This document shows, one piece after another, positions 9,719-20,467 of a stretch of DNA of 64,000 nt. A model generated the notes under the pieces. That model made no database searches. It was not told the DNA's origin and worked only from the letters and a program-made list of their open reading frames with translations. This DNA is from Brassica napus (lineage: Eukaryota > Streptophyta > Magnoliopsida > Brassicales > Brassicaceae): assembly GCF_020379485.1 (NCBI RefSeq), contig NC_063436.1, positions 15,765,389 through 15,829,388 of the forward strand. Reading direction: 5' to 3'. The position numbers were made by a program, and so were the translations under genes. Position 1 is the first letter of the stretch. Each line of letters starts with the position of its first letter.

Positions 9719-11999
9719 TCACGACATTGTGACATTTCCTGTACTATTTGCTTCTTTGGCTCTTCCTTGTTTCATAAATAACGCATACATGAGCTCGTTC
9801 CACGTATCAGGAACACCAGGAAGGCACCAGTGGCTACAGTCTTGGCGATGAAGCGGTGCAGGACCACGCGAGCCAAGATAGTAAACCGATGGATGACCAT
9901 CTTTTCTTTGAGCAGACATTACCGTAATGTTCAACACATTCACTTTAATAGTCTCTGATCTGTTGGAGTAACGTGATAACGCATCTCCGAGAATCTTTAA
10001 CTGTTGCCATGTCTCTGATGAAACCAATGAGGTAGTTCCAATCTCAGGTAATGTCTCCATGTGACATGCTCCTCCCGTTCTCCAATCTCCTCCCCTGTTT
10101 CATAGGAGCAAGCACATTGAAACTAAACCCTAAACAAGCAACTAACTTGCTATACACGCAATGGAACCCTAAAAGAGTTACAGCTATACAAACTTGCTAC
10201 ACACGCAATGGAACCCTAAAAAAAAGTTATAGCTATACAAACCTGAAATGCACAGGGGCGTATGTGCGGAAGAAGACTTGAGTATTGTCTGAATCAACCT
10301 CGTTTTGTATCCATTTCATAACGGTCTCCATAGCTCGCTTATAAGCATCATCTACACTCATCTTAAGCTTCACTTCTTCTCCTTCTTGAAAGTAGCATCC
10401 CCTGTTAGTCACAACACCATTTCAAGATCAGATAAAATGATCAAAGATGAGAGACACTGAGACAATAAAACTTACGTTCTAATAGTCTTCCCATAGTTCC
10501 ACCAGTGTCCTGTATTGAGCACTAAAACATCTGCATCTCTCCATTTACTCGAAGTCCAATCCATAGTGTCTAGTTTCAAAGTTGTCTTAACCTTCTTGGC
10601 TGATCTTTTCGGTGGTCTGGTTTGAGGAACCAAGAATGGTGATCTGTAGTACTCCACTGTGCAGTTGTAGTCCTTAAATCTGAACACTAAGTACCCTGTG
10701 TGCTTTGTGATGGGACTTCCATTGACTTCGTAAACCGAGCTCTCGTTCTTGACTGCTGAAGAAAGAAGACAAAGAAGAGACTCCCATTGGTTTCTTCCTA
10801 TTGAATCTCCAACAAAGACTAGCCTCTTGTCTCGGAGTTTCTCTAGCATCAGTTTAGCATCAAACCTGTTTACATAAAGGCTTTAACTTTAAGCAGTGTT
10901 CTAAAAATCGGGTCGATTTTTCTAAATTTTTATTTTTTTGGAAATAGGCCTACGCCCACCGCCTAAACAATAATATTTTATAAGGAATCTAACCACCGCC
11001 TAGCGATTTTTTGAATATTTTGCGCAAAGACAAAAACTATATTCACAAGAGTTTTGACGATAATGTTTGCATACATGTTATGTGGCACCTAATCATTTCA
11101 AAAAACTCACGGGTTCATATAATAACAAAAGTCTTTGCAAAAAATAGGTGTTTGATGTAAATGTGAAGAAGGGACCATTATAAAAAGATCTAATCAAGTG
11201 ATGAAGAGAACAAAAAGCATTGGCTTTAATAGGCAACGAAGACGACTGGTTCACGAGATAAGAGAGAGAGCTGACCCTAGGTTGTGCTTATCTTAAACCA
11301 TAAATTACGGACACAACTTGATAAGAGACCATAGACAACGACATCAAAGCTGAAAGCAACATAAACTCAAACAAGCTATGACTAAAGTTACTGTTACTGT
11401 AACAAATTGTAGTTTACTGTATCCTTAGCTCTAATCTAAGATTTAATAACCCTTTTTTTGTTTCCGCCACACTGTTCAAAATCTACTTTCTCTAGAACAA
11501 ACCAAGTGGCAAAAACTATGTAAGAACAGAGAGAACATTAAACTTGTCTTTACCTGGGCAAGTTACAGTGTCTAGGTTGCCATCTCCAATGAGAATAAAA
11601 CAAGTCAGACCTTCCAAACTCACTACACCTAAACCCTTCATCGAGAAAGCTACAATCTTTGGACTGATAGAGAGGATAAGACTCGTCCCAGACCCAATCT
11701 CCATCGAACACATCACACCCATCTCCACTCTCTTCAAGAAACCCAACTCTGTTTGAACCAATAACATCACTCTTGTTGTTCTTGTTGTCAAGTTTGAGCC
11801 AAACGAATCTCTCTGATTTGTCCGAAAGGTTATAGCTTTTAGCAGCTACGGTTCTGTAATCAAAGTAGAAGAAGCTCCATACCAGACACAAACCGACTGT
11901 GAAGAACCCCAACACTCCTAGAGACGGCTCGAACACGAGCCTCGACCTCTTGAATGGCTTTGCTTCTCTGTTTTCTTCGAGTTGTGTGTTCTTAGACAT
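9719..11999 (-). CDS. TBL10: TRICHOME BIREFRINGENCE-LIKE polysaccharide O-acetyltransferase (TBL10-like)
   Basis: Four exons: 11554-11999, 10476-10865, 10243-10401 and 9719-10094, all with GT..AG and continuous frame, encoding 456 residues. Near residues 18-48 is a single Golgi-type membrane anchor ([20 protein letters not shown]). The PMR5N segment is [20 protein letters not shown]. The catalytic domain has the GDS motif ([14 protein letters not shown]) and the C-terminal DxxH ([19 protein letters not shown]). TBL proteins transfer acetyl groups to wall polysaccharides in the Golgi. Arabidopsis TBL10 is linked to acetylation of the pectin rhamnogalacturonan-I. The first in-frame ATG is 11999; an upstream GTG-initiated reading was rejected. 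The TBL10 assignment rests on similarity and gene order. Confidence 0.92.
10095..10242. repeat. Two-copy tandem repeat in TBL10-like intron 3
   Basis: Two units of about 50 bp share AACTTGCTA[T/C]ACACGCAATGGA and a shared GTTA[C/T]AGCTATAC, and together fill most of the intron. Confidence 0.7.
10893..11021. mobile_element. Candidate MITE remnant in TBL10-like intron 1
   Basis: The left end CAGTGTTCTAAAAATCGG pairs imperfectly with the right end CGATTTTTTGAATATTTTG, and the interior carries CCGCCTA motifs. No clear target duplication was found, so the assignment is tentative. Confidence 0.3.
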
Positions 12000-12031
12000 T
12001 CTGGTGGATTTTGAGAGTTCAAGAAGATGGT

Positions 12032-12037
12032 TCACAT
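12032..12037 (-). promoter_or_regulatory. Minimal start-stop upstream ORF (ATGTGA) before TBL10-like start
   Basis: On the minus strand ATG is followed directly by TGA, 32 bases before the main ATG. If it lies in the 5' UTR it is an AUG-stop element, a type known to stall ribosomes in some plant mRNAs such as the boron transporter gene NIP5;1. Function here is inferred only. Confidence 0.4.
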
Positions 12038-12834
12038 GATGATGGAGAATGAAGGAGAAGCATGTTGAGGATTGTTAATAGCTGGAAGAAAAGAAAAGTG
12101 ACTCCTTTACATCTTTTTATTTGAAAATTTTAAATCTTTTTGAGAAGAAAAAGTTTTGATTTTTATCAGACGAGCGAAGAAGAGGAAGAGACCAAAGAGC
12201 GGTTCTGTAATGGCGAATCGAAACAAAGAAGAGATGAAAAAAGAAAACTCTCAACTTTGTCTTGTTGTCTTTTTCTGTTCACATTCTCAAGGAGATGAAT
12301 GGCTATTGGTTGATGAGAATCGTGCGGGTTTGGAAATATGGATTCATTTTTAATCAAAACATTAATTCTTGAATCTACCAAGATTAATTATTTTATTATT
12401 TATGTCTTAATATCGAAAAATAAATGTTTATGTGGTACTAGCAAATAATATCCACAAGCAGTAAGAAAGTGAATATAATTGGTTATATAAGGGAGTTTTT
12501 GTGGACCATATACGATAAATATATATTTAAAAAAATAATATTTTTGTAATTATAGTTATTGATTTATCATTACTGCTCAATAATTAATAATATCAAACAA
12601 AATAATATATTAAATAAGGGTAAAATAGAAAAATTAATTTTTTTTTAATTCGTATGTAAAAACTTTAAACGACACTTATAATAAAATGGAAAGAGTGTAT
12701 ATTAACATGAACTTTTATGCAGAAACCGAATGTAAAACAAAGAATTACTTTCTATAAAATATGGATACACGCACAACCGAGTAAAATAATTGTGTTCATC
12801 GGTCATTTTAATTCAAGTTTTAACTTCTAAAACA
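12038..12834. other. Intergenic, AT-rich
   Basis: Promoter side of the TBL10-like gene. Very AT-rich from 12480 to 12720. No gene is seen. Confidence 0.4.
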
Positions 12835-12842
12835 GGTTATAC

Positions 12843-13670
12843 TAGGGCTGGGCAAATAAACCGAACCCGAAAATCCGAACCGAACCCGATCCGATAAAAA
12901 TGAATCCGAACCGATCCGAATCCGACATAAATATCGAATGGATCCTGTTTTTTGGTATTTTGGGTTATGGGTATTATCCGAACCGAACCCGGACCTAAAT
13001 GGATATCCGATAGAACCCGAAACATTTAAAATCACAAAAAGAATTTCTACCAAATATGATCTTAATTCTTAATATGTATCCAAAATACTTTAAGATATTA
13101 TTGAACTTCTAAAATAATTATCTGTTACATCAAATGAAGATTGATGGTGGAATGTGGCGGTTGATGCCTGAAGTTTTTAGATTTTGGTTTTGTTTTTATT
13201 GAATAATGTTTCTCATTTCATGAGAACTTATTTTTTGTTTTATGATTTCATTTATATGGTTTTCTTTATATCACTAACTATGTTTATCTTTCGCTTGATT
13301 TTGAATGATCACGTTTGATGTTTTTTCTTATTTTTGAATCGATTTTACTTATGTTTTGGCTATTAAAATATGTACAAATCATGTATTTTAAATTCGAAGA
13401 ACCGATTTTATTTATGTTTTAGTTACAAAATAGGTACAAATCAGGTATTTTTAAACCGAAGAACCGATTGGGACCCGAACCCGAAAGTACAATGGGTTAT
13501 ACCGGTTCTTTGAAGATTTACTAACCCCGACCCGAACCTGATAGAACCCGAACCGGTCCCGAACCGAACTTTTATATAACCCGAATGGGGTTGATTTTGA
13601 TAAACCCAAAAAACCGAAACCCGAATGGATAAAACCGAAACCCGATTGGGACTCCGAATGCCCATGCCTA
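12843..13670. mobile_element. Non-autonomous hAT element, 828 bp, perfect 8-bp target duplication
   Basis: Ends are TAGGGCTGGGCA (12843-12854) and TGCCCATGCCTA (13659-13670), a 12-bp terminal inverted repeat with a few mismatches. The flanks GGTTATAC (12835-12842) and GGTTATAC (13671-13678) are identical, the hallmark of hAT insertion. Subterminal regions are packed with CCGAACC and GGTTCGG-like motifs in both directions, probably transposase-binding repeats. The AT-rich core has no transposase. Frames at 12820-13053 and 13441-13665 are translations of these repeats, not genes. Confidence 0.88.
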
Positions 13671-14587
13671 GGTTATACTGTTTAAAGTAACCGAACTATG
13701 AAATTCAATACGCCAAGGTTCCGTATAACATGTACGTCTGCATAAGAAGTATTTTAGAACAGTGCTAATTTCCAAGACCAACTATTATTGCAATCTACAA
13801 GCAGTAACAGTAACAGGTCTAAATTTTATTAAAATTGCAACCATGCGTATATAAAAAATGAAGCATATATATTCTTGTGACAAGAAAAAAAACAATTTCT
13901 TATTTCGAGCAGCTGGCTGTTTTTAACTGTTTTCTTAAGGCAAATCCGCTTTATCATTAAGAAAAAAAAGATAGTATAATTTGGTATAGTGGTCATACCG
14001 GTGGGGGCCTTCAGCCGTGTGCGCTTTTACTAGTGGGGTTTAAGGGGTGCGGTGCTCACCTGGATAGATAATAATATAAATTATTTTATGTGAATCCCTT
14101 AATTATTAAAAGTTATAAGTGAGGATTTGTGTAATCTTTAATAGAAGAAGTATGTGATTTGCGCAGAATCAATTTCTGTTGAATCATTTCCTATGGAGTA
14201 ACAATTGATTCCTTGCTTTAACAGAGAGATTTTTTTCTTATAATGGAACAAATATATCATATTACCCAAATATTAGTAAATAGATACATAAATTGTTTTA
14301 TTTGATTATACATATAACAGATAATTTTCTTAAAATTTCATTCTACATTCAATTAGTAACAAACAATCGACTGATTGAGTATGTAATGGTTATTATCATT
14401 TATCACCTCCTCTTTACTCACCTCTATTTGCTACATAAGAATTTAGCAGTAAGCTTAATCGAGGCCCAATAAAGGCCTATTGGGCTACATTAACCGTTGA
14501 GCAAAAATGTTTGTCCGTAGAGTATGACTAGTGTAAAAGAAATGTGAAGGCAAACCAAATAGTACATTAACAACAACAAAAAAGAAA
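13671..14587. other. Intergenic, with a short GC-richer patch
   Basis: AT-rich except for about 13995-14065, which is GC-rich and unassigned. No open frame is supported. Confidence 0.35.
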
Positions 14588-14658
14588 TGCACCAGCCGGG
14601 AATCGAACCCGGGTCTGTACCGTGGCAGGGTACTATTCTACCACTAGACCACTGGTGC
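14588..14658 (-). tRNA. tRNA-Gly (anticodon GCC)
   Basis: The 71-nt minus-strand sequence folds as a cloverleaf. The acceptor stem GCACCAG pairs with CTGGTGC, followed by discriminator A. The D region contains TGGTCTAGTGGTAGAATAG, the anticodon loop reads CTGCCAC with anticodon GCC, and the T arm is CCCGGGTTCGATTCCCGG with GTTCGATTC. The internal A and B box promoters are intact. No intron is present and CCA is not encoded, as expected for a nuclear gene. Confidence 0.97.
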
Positions 14659-14756
14659 TTGTTGTATGCTTTAACACGACAAAGAATTATGTCTTCATAT
14701 ATTTGTTCACCTATTTTGAGTGGATTTAGTGAAAGTGGAACAAGTGGAGCGAGAAG

Positions 14757-15255
14757 ATGGAGAAAATGGTTGATCTCTTCCTCATAGTCTGATAGATTCA
14801 GCAGTTGATATAGTAGCTTTAGGACTCAACCGTGAAACCCAGTTGCCAAAAAGGGTGTGTCATGTGTGATATGAATCTTGTAGTTTGCTTTTCTACTTTA
14901 GCCCTAGTGATTTTGTTACTGTTGTCATCTACAACAATTTGATTGTTGTGAGTTTTTTTCAAGTGTGACTATAGTGGTGGCGTGTCTGATGAGAAAGCAC
15001 GGCATGGGCTTCTCTAAAGCTATGGAGCTTGTAAAGAGTCAGCTACCTCAAGCATCACCTAACTTTGGTTTCATTTCTCAGCTCCAGCAATTTGAAAAAT
15101 CTATCAAAAGTATATATATGATTCTTTCTTTCAGTATAACAACGGTGATTAAGGCTGAACTATCAACTCGTATTGTATTTGATACAATCTATTCTCTTTT
15201 TTGGTTACACGCAGTACATGATGAGGATCCAGCTGATAAAAAGATAGTGGCATGA
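14757..15255 (+). pseudogene. Dual-specificity MAPK phosphatase (MKP2/At3g06110-like) pseudogene lacking the catalytic core
   Basis: At 14757 a short frame MEKMVDLF matches the start of MKP2-type phosphatases and then stops. At 14965 an exon with an intact acceptor (TTTTCAAG) gives VTIVVACLMRKHGMGFSKAM and ASPNFGFISQLQQFEKSIK, the C-terminal helix region just after the active-site loop. The central part, including the HCxxGxxR signature and its aspartate, is missing. The downstream tail (HDEDPADKKIVA) is unusual. Functional MKP2 dephosphorylates MAP kinases; this copy cannot. The location just upstream of MUTE matches the Arabidopsis order. Confidence 0.8.
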
Positions 15256-17085
15256 ACTCTCAAGGGTAATACGAAGAAGTCTCAAGAGGTTTCGTGCTGT
15301 GAAGGATTTTTCTTGTGAAAATTTTGATAGTGAACTCTTTGCCATGTCCATTTGCCTATTGAAATAAATGAAAACGCAGAATTTACATTTCTTCTGTTAC
15401 TACAATTAATATTTTCGTAGAGGATGATTTTTTTTTTCGCTAATAGAGGATGAATTCACTTAACCAAGACTAAATCAGATTGAATTGTTTTTTTTTACCC
15501 TTGCGTAGTTGCAGCAAATGTGAACGTCATTAGATTGTCAGTACACTGTATAGATAGATAGTTGCATATAAGCATTATGTTTTTTTTTTTGACTAAAAAT
15601 ATAAGCATTATGTTAATGCATAAATAATATGTTTTCTCAAGAAAGTTGGAAAAACAATAATAATTACTACTAGTAATCAGAATTTCATAATAAGTTACCG
15701 TACCTTAACGAAGTTGTTAGTTTTAATTTGTCAAATAGAATTCATACAACCAAATTCTATATACTTTTGTGGATAAGATATTAAGTGTATACTTGCTCTT
15801 GTGTCAACACATATTGATCGAGCGTGAGTTTTCTTATTGGAATTTTATTTTATTGTTTTCTTCTCGATCAGTATTTTATAGCGTGATAGGCCATGGAAAT
15901 ATTGAATAGCGAAAGTGGAGTTAAATGGGGCATGCACCTTTGCATGTCTTATAGCATAACATTGGCAGCTACAAACATATGTCACCAACATTTTCTTTCC
16001 AGCTTCCACATTTTTGGGACTTCATTAGGATAGAAGTTCAAAAAAAAAATCTTACATATTCGCATTTGTTAGTTTAACAATAAGTTAAACTATGTGTTAT
16101 TCCAGTGGATTTGTTGCATAGAGAAAATTGTGTGTCACTCTAGCAACTTCACTTTGTTCTATCTCTCCCTTTCTCTTGTTAGCTTGTTCCCTTTCTCCCT
16201 TCCCAACCTTTTGCTTTAGGTTACAAACTTAAGATCGTATAAAAATGAAGTTTGGAACATGCATTTGAGAATTTTAGATATTGTTAGCTTTTACTAATTA
16301 AATAGAACCGAAAATTTTACAATACCTCTTTTATTAAAAACATACTAGTTTTGGGAGGAATCTTAATGAGCCGTCCATGTCGTTGGAGACTCATGAAAGA
16401 AACTTAAACAACTTAAGTTTGCTACAAAGGTATATCATCTTTCTTGTAAAGTCTATTAATTAATTCATGCAAAGTGATCCATATCAAAAAAAACAATAGC
16501 ATGGGGTTTCGATCGTAAAGTAAAACTATGGATAATCATGGAGATTGGAGAATAAAAAAACACTCTGGCTAATAATTTTGTTATATTAAAGAAGGGCCTT
16601 CGATATTAGTTTTTTTTTGGGTAAGGAATCTCGGTAATTAAGAACTAAAAGGAGGCACAAGGGTAGAAACTAGAAGTAAAAGAAGGTGGTTCAAAGGCAT
16701 GCAATCTAAATGAAAATACGATATAAAATCATAAAAGACCTCACGCAGTGAATGTAAATGTAAATGTATCCAACTTCACAAACGTGACGTATCTTTGTGT
16801 ATGCATACCTTTCTCTACTGTATATACATATTGTTCATAGTAATAAGAAAGAGAGAAAGTTAATATGAGACAAAAGAATGTCACGAGATAGCGACATAGT
16901 GCATTTATGAACCCTTGAAAAAAAAGAACTCTAACCCTAGCTATCTCTTGTTGTTACGGCTGTATAAATACCACGTTGTTTTGAAGAATGTGTCAAAAAA
17001 GAAAGTGAAAGGTGATCATCTGCCCCATCTTCATCCTATAGATAGGAACCTCGAAGAGATATATTTGACAATTTAATCAACGATC
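15256..17085. other. Intergenic region upstream of MUTE
   Basis: About 1.8 kb, AT-rich, holding the MUTE promoter. No other gene is seen. A GT run lies at 17486-17497, inside MUTE intron 1 rather than here. Confidence 0.4.
16973..16980 (+). promoter_or_regulatory. TATA box of MUTE
   Basis: TATAAATA lies 113 bases before the start codon, placing transcription initiation near 17005 and giving a 5' UTR of about 80 bases. Confidence 0.6.
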
Positions 17086-18226
17086 ATGTCTCACATCGCT
17101 GTTGAGAGGAATCGAAGAAGGCAAATGAATGAGCATCTTAAATCCCTTCGTTCTTTGACTCCTTGTTTCTATATCAAAAGGGTAACTTTCATGTTATATC
17201 TACTTCCCTTCGTACTCAATTTCATTTAATTTTATCCAAGAGATTAGGAATTGTTTCAAGAGTTAATGATCGGTGATTTCTCTGTTGAAGTATTTTCAAA
17301 GGGATTTAGCAAAAAAAAAAAAAAAATTCAAAGGGTCATTAAGTTTGATTTTCCAGATAATTGAACGAACCTTCTCGATTTTTTTTTTCTTTTTCAAGAG
17401 CCAAAGAAAAAATTTGTGTGGAAACAAAAGGTTTTAGATTCGTTATGACTCATGCATGGTAATCTTTCTAATTTTGGGAAGATATGTGTGTGTGTGTTGA
17501 TAGACTACATATATTTTATTGTTAACATATTAAAACAAATTACTACTTGCATGCACCAATATATAATAAATATGGTCTTGTTTTCGATGATTGAACGGTA
17601 TTAGGGAGATCAAGCTTCGATAATCGGAGGAGTGGTAGAGTTCATCAAAGAGCTTCAGCAACTGGTGCAAGTTCTCGAGTCTAAGAAACGTCGAAAGACA
17701 CTAAACCGGCCTTCTTTTCCTTACGATCACCAAACACTCGAGCCATCCATATTAGCCGCAGCCGCCACCACCACCAACACAACCACTAGAGTGCCGTTTA
17801 GTCGAATCGAGAATGTAATGACCACAAGCACATTCAAGGAAGTGGGAGCATGTTGCAATTCCCCTCATGCTAACGTCGAAGCCAAGATCTCAGGCTCTAA
17901 CGTTGTACTGAGAGTTGTCTCTAGGCGAATTGAGGGGCAGCTGGTGAGGATCATATCTGTCTTGGAGAAACTATCTCTTCAGGTTCTTCATCTCAACATT
18001 AGCAGCATGGAGGAGACTGTGTTGTACTTCTTTGTTGTTAAGGTACATGGATCAAGTATTAGTGATATAAGCTTTATATTGTGTATACATGGATCAAATA
18101 AAATTAGGTTAAAATATAACTAAATTACATATGCAGATAGGACTGGAGTGTCACTTAAGCTTGGAGGATCTAACCCTTGAGGTTCAGAAAAGCTTTGTGC
18201 CTGAAGTCATCGTTCCTACCAACTAA
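17086..18226 (+). CDS. MUTE: MUTE, bHLH master regulator of stomatal guard mother cell fate
   Basis: Exons 17086-17181, 17605-18042 and 18137-18226 encode 207 residues. The N-terminus is directly the basic-helix-loop-helix: [20 protein letters not shown], the loop with [20 protein letters not shown], then [13 protein letters not shown]. The His-Glu-Arg positions for E-box binding are present. The C-terminal SMF/ACT-like domain ([20 protein letters not shown].., [20 protein letters not shown]) is intact. MUTE ends asymmetric divisions and drives the guard mother cell transition, working with ICE1/SCRM. A short Ala/Thr insertion (AAAATTTNTTT, bases 17755-17790) appears absent from the Arabidopsis protein as I recall it. 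Identity is very secure. Confidence 0.97.
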
Positions 18227-18854
18227 AACCAAAAGTATACACGTACTAGCGTCATCGCATGTATGGGTTACATGAGCATACTCGACACCTTGCTAGAAAC
18301 AAGCCCAAATAAACTTAATTATTATGTGACTTGTATTACTTATGTTTTACTTTTAGTTTTTTTTTGTATCCCAACTCGATCAAAGTTGTAATTTTCCATA
18401 ATAATAATCCGAGATTATGCTCTAACTATGGGAACTGGGACTGAATGAGTATCATAAGAATGAGGTTACACCATGTATAAGACAAGATCCATATATAGTG
18501 GATATATATATAGTGGGGAAAAAGGATCTTTCATATAATTTTTTTTATAAGTGATCTTTCATATAATGATCCGTGTAATATATACAACTCCAATTCCAGC
18601 AAGACTCCTTATCCCTTTTATACGATTTTATCAAATAGAAAATTTATTAATATATAAGAGTACCAAAAGTGTGAATATTCATTACTAGTCATGATCTGGT
18701 ATCTACCGAATTTGTTCATAGCAGTTTCCTATATTCATAATTTATTTTCTTGATTAGCAAATAAAAAGTCACATGAAGGAGAATAACATGAACTTCAACA
18801 TAATTTAACATGCGTCCAAATTTACATTATAATTCTATAAAAATAGTGAAACCA
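18227..18854. other. Convergent intergenic region
   Basis: 3' flanks of MUTE and the HIPP gene. AT-rich, with no feature recognised. Confidence 0.4.
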
Positions 18855-20467
18855 TCACATGATATCGCAGCTTGATGTGTTCTCCTCGTTAGAGACATGA
18901 GAGTATTGATCATTCCCATGAGGTGGATACGGGTATGGATCATAAGGATTCGGATATTGGTGTAGGTGTATGTGCGGTGGCATATAGTTAACTGCCAGTG
19001 GTGGCCTTGCGTACATAATTGGTTGGAACCGTTCGTTTTCCATAGCACGTTGCTGGTTCATAACCGCTGCTAAATACTGTTGTTGTTGTTGTTGATGTTG
19101 CATTTGAATTGGATCTGGCCCGGCCCTTTGGAAATAACCTGGCGGTATACTGCTTGCACCGGTGGCCGGTAATCCATGAACCGCCGGAATATTCCCCATC
19201 AGACCACCCATACCCATTAGACCACCTATTGGCATAGTCATGTTTGATGGTCCTGCACCTCCCATGGGACATAAACCGGCCGGAATATTTCCCATGGGAT
19301 CACCCATACCCATTAGACAACCAATTGGCATGCTTATGTTTGGTGGTACTCCGCCTCCCATGGGAATAAAACCGGCCGGAAGTCCACCACCTCCGCCGTT
19401 AAGCTTCTTTCCGACGTTTGGACCACCGCCATTTTTACCATCTTGTTGATGTACACCATTGGCGTTTTGGCCGCCGTTCTTGCCTCCGCCTTGGTTTTGA
19501 TTTCCAGCGCCGCCAGAATCACCTTTTCCACCGCCACCGCCGTTCGGTTCACCTTTGCCACTGCCGTAAACTCCCTTACCGCCGTTTTTGGTGGGACCAC
19601 CGCCAAGATTGGCGTTCATCATCATCTGTTGATTATTAGGCATCATCATCTTATTAGACGGAGAAGGGAAATCATCAAACTCATCATCATCAGAGTCCTC
19701 GTCACCAGCATCAGTAAACTCGTCATCGTCATCACTAAAATAATCATCCTCCTCCTCAGGAACATTGAACTTTGCTCCTGGCTGGTTTTGGTTCTTGTTC
19801 TCAAGAACAGAGCCCTTCAAATCCTTTAACTGCTGAGGAAGCTTCGTATCTTGAAACCCTTTCATCTTCTGTATCTGGTGTGGATTGTTACCTCCACCTC
19901 CACTTCCAACATTCTTCGGGCATTTATCGTTGTTATTGTTCTTACCACCGCTGCCTTTTTTGTTGTCAATCTGCATTTCCTTTAACTGATTCACCAAGTG
20001 AGAGTCATGAGACTGATTTGGATTGTTGTTGCCCTTTGGAGCTCCCCAGACTTCAGCATGTTTACCAGATTTGGCGAGCTTCTCGATGAGAACTAAAGGA
20101 TCTACGCTCCCGGAGACAGAGACAGTCACTTTCCCTTGGTCTGCATCAATCTTGGTCGTGAAAACACCTGAATTTTTTGTTTCAGACAAAACACAAAATA
20201 AGTTTCAAGACTTAGAAAAAAAGTCAGAAGAGGTTTTGAATTTGATTATATTTTTTTTCTTTTACCTTCGATTTTCTGCAAGATTTTCTTGACTTTTTGC
20301 TTACAACCTTCACAGTGTATATTCACTTTAAGAACACAAGTCTAGAAATAAAAAATCACAGATTCAAGTCAAGAGAAGATTTCTTTTTGAAAAAAAAATA
20401 ATATTGAGAATGAATTTTAAGGAAATGGTGAACAAACCTGGATGTTCATGAACTCTTCTTTACTCAT
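18855..20467 (-). CDS. Heavy-metal-associated isoprenylated plant protein (HIPP, At3g06130-like)
   Basis: Exons 20438-20467, 20266-20341 and 18855-20167 give 472 residues. The start is [20 protein letters not shown], a heavy-metal-associated domain with the CEGC metal-binding pair near residues 20-23 and the usual beta-alpha fold ending [20 protein letters not shown]. The long middle is disordered: a Lys/Asn-rich part, an acidic block ([14 protein letters not shown]), a Gly/Asn-rich block, and repeats of PIGxLMGMGxxMGNIPA. The protein ends CDIM, a CaaX box for farnesylation. HIPPs bind metals such as Cd, Zn and Cu, or act as scaffolds at membranes and in the nucleus. The first exon is only 30 bases. 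Confidence 0.93.

Noticed and set aside
12820..13665. Frames rich in RFGSGS/SVRI-type residues
   Set aside because: Translations of the CCGAACC repeats inside the hAT element, without homology or codon structure.
13985..14070. Second tRNA gene
   Set aside because: TGGTATAGTGGTCA looks like an A box, but no acceptor stem, anticodon arm or T-loop consensus can be built.
19240..20089. Plus-strand frames of 70-130 codons
   Set aside because: Shadows of the low-complexity Gly/Asn-rich HIPP coding region on the other strand.
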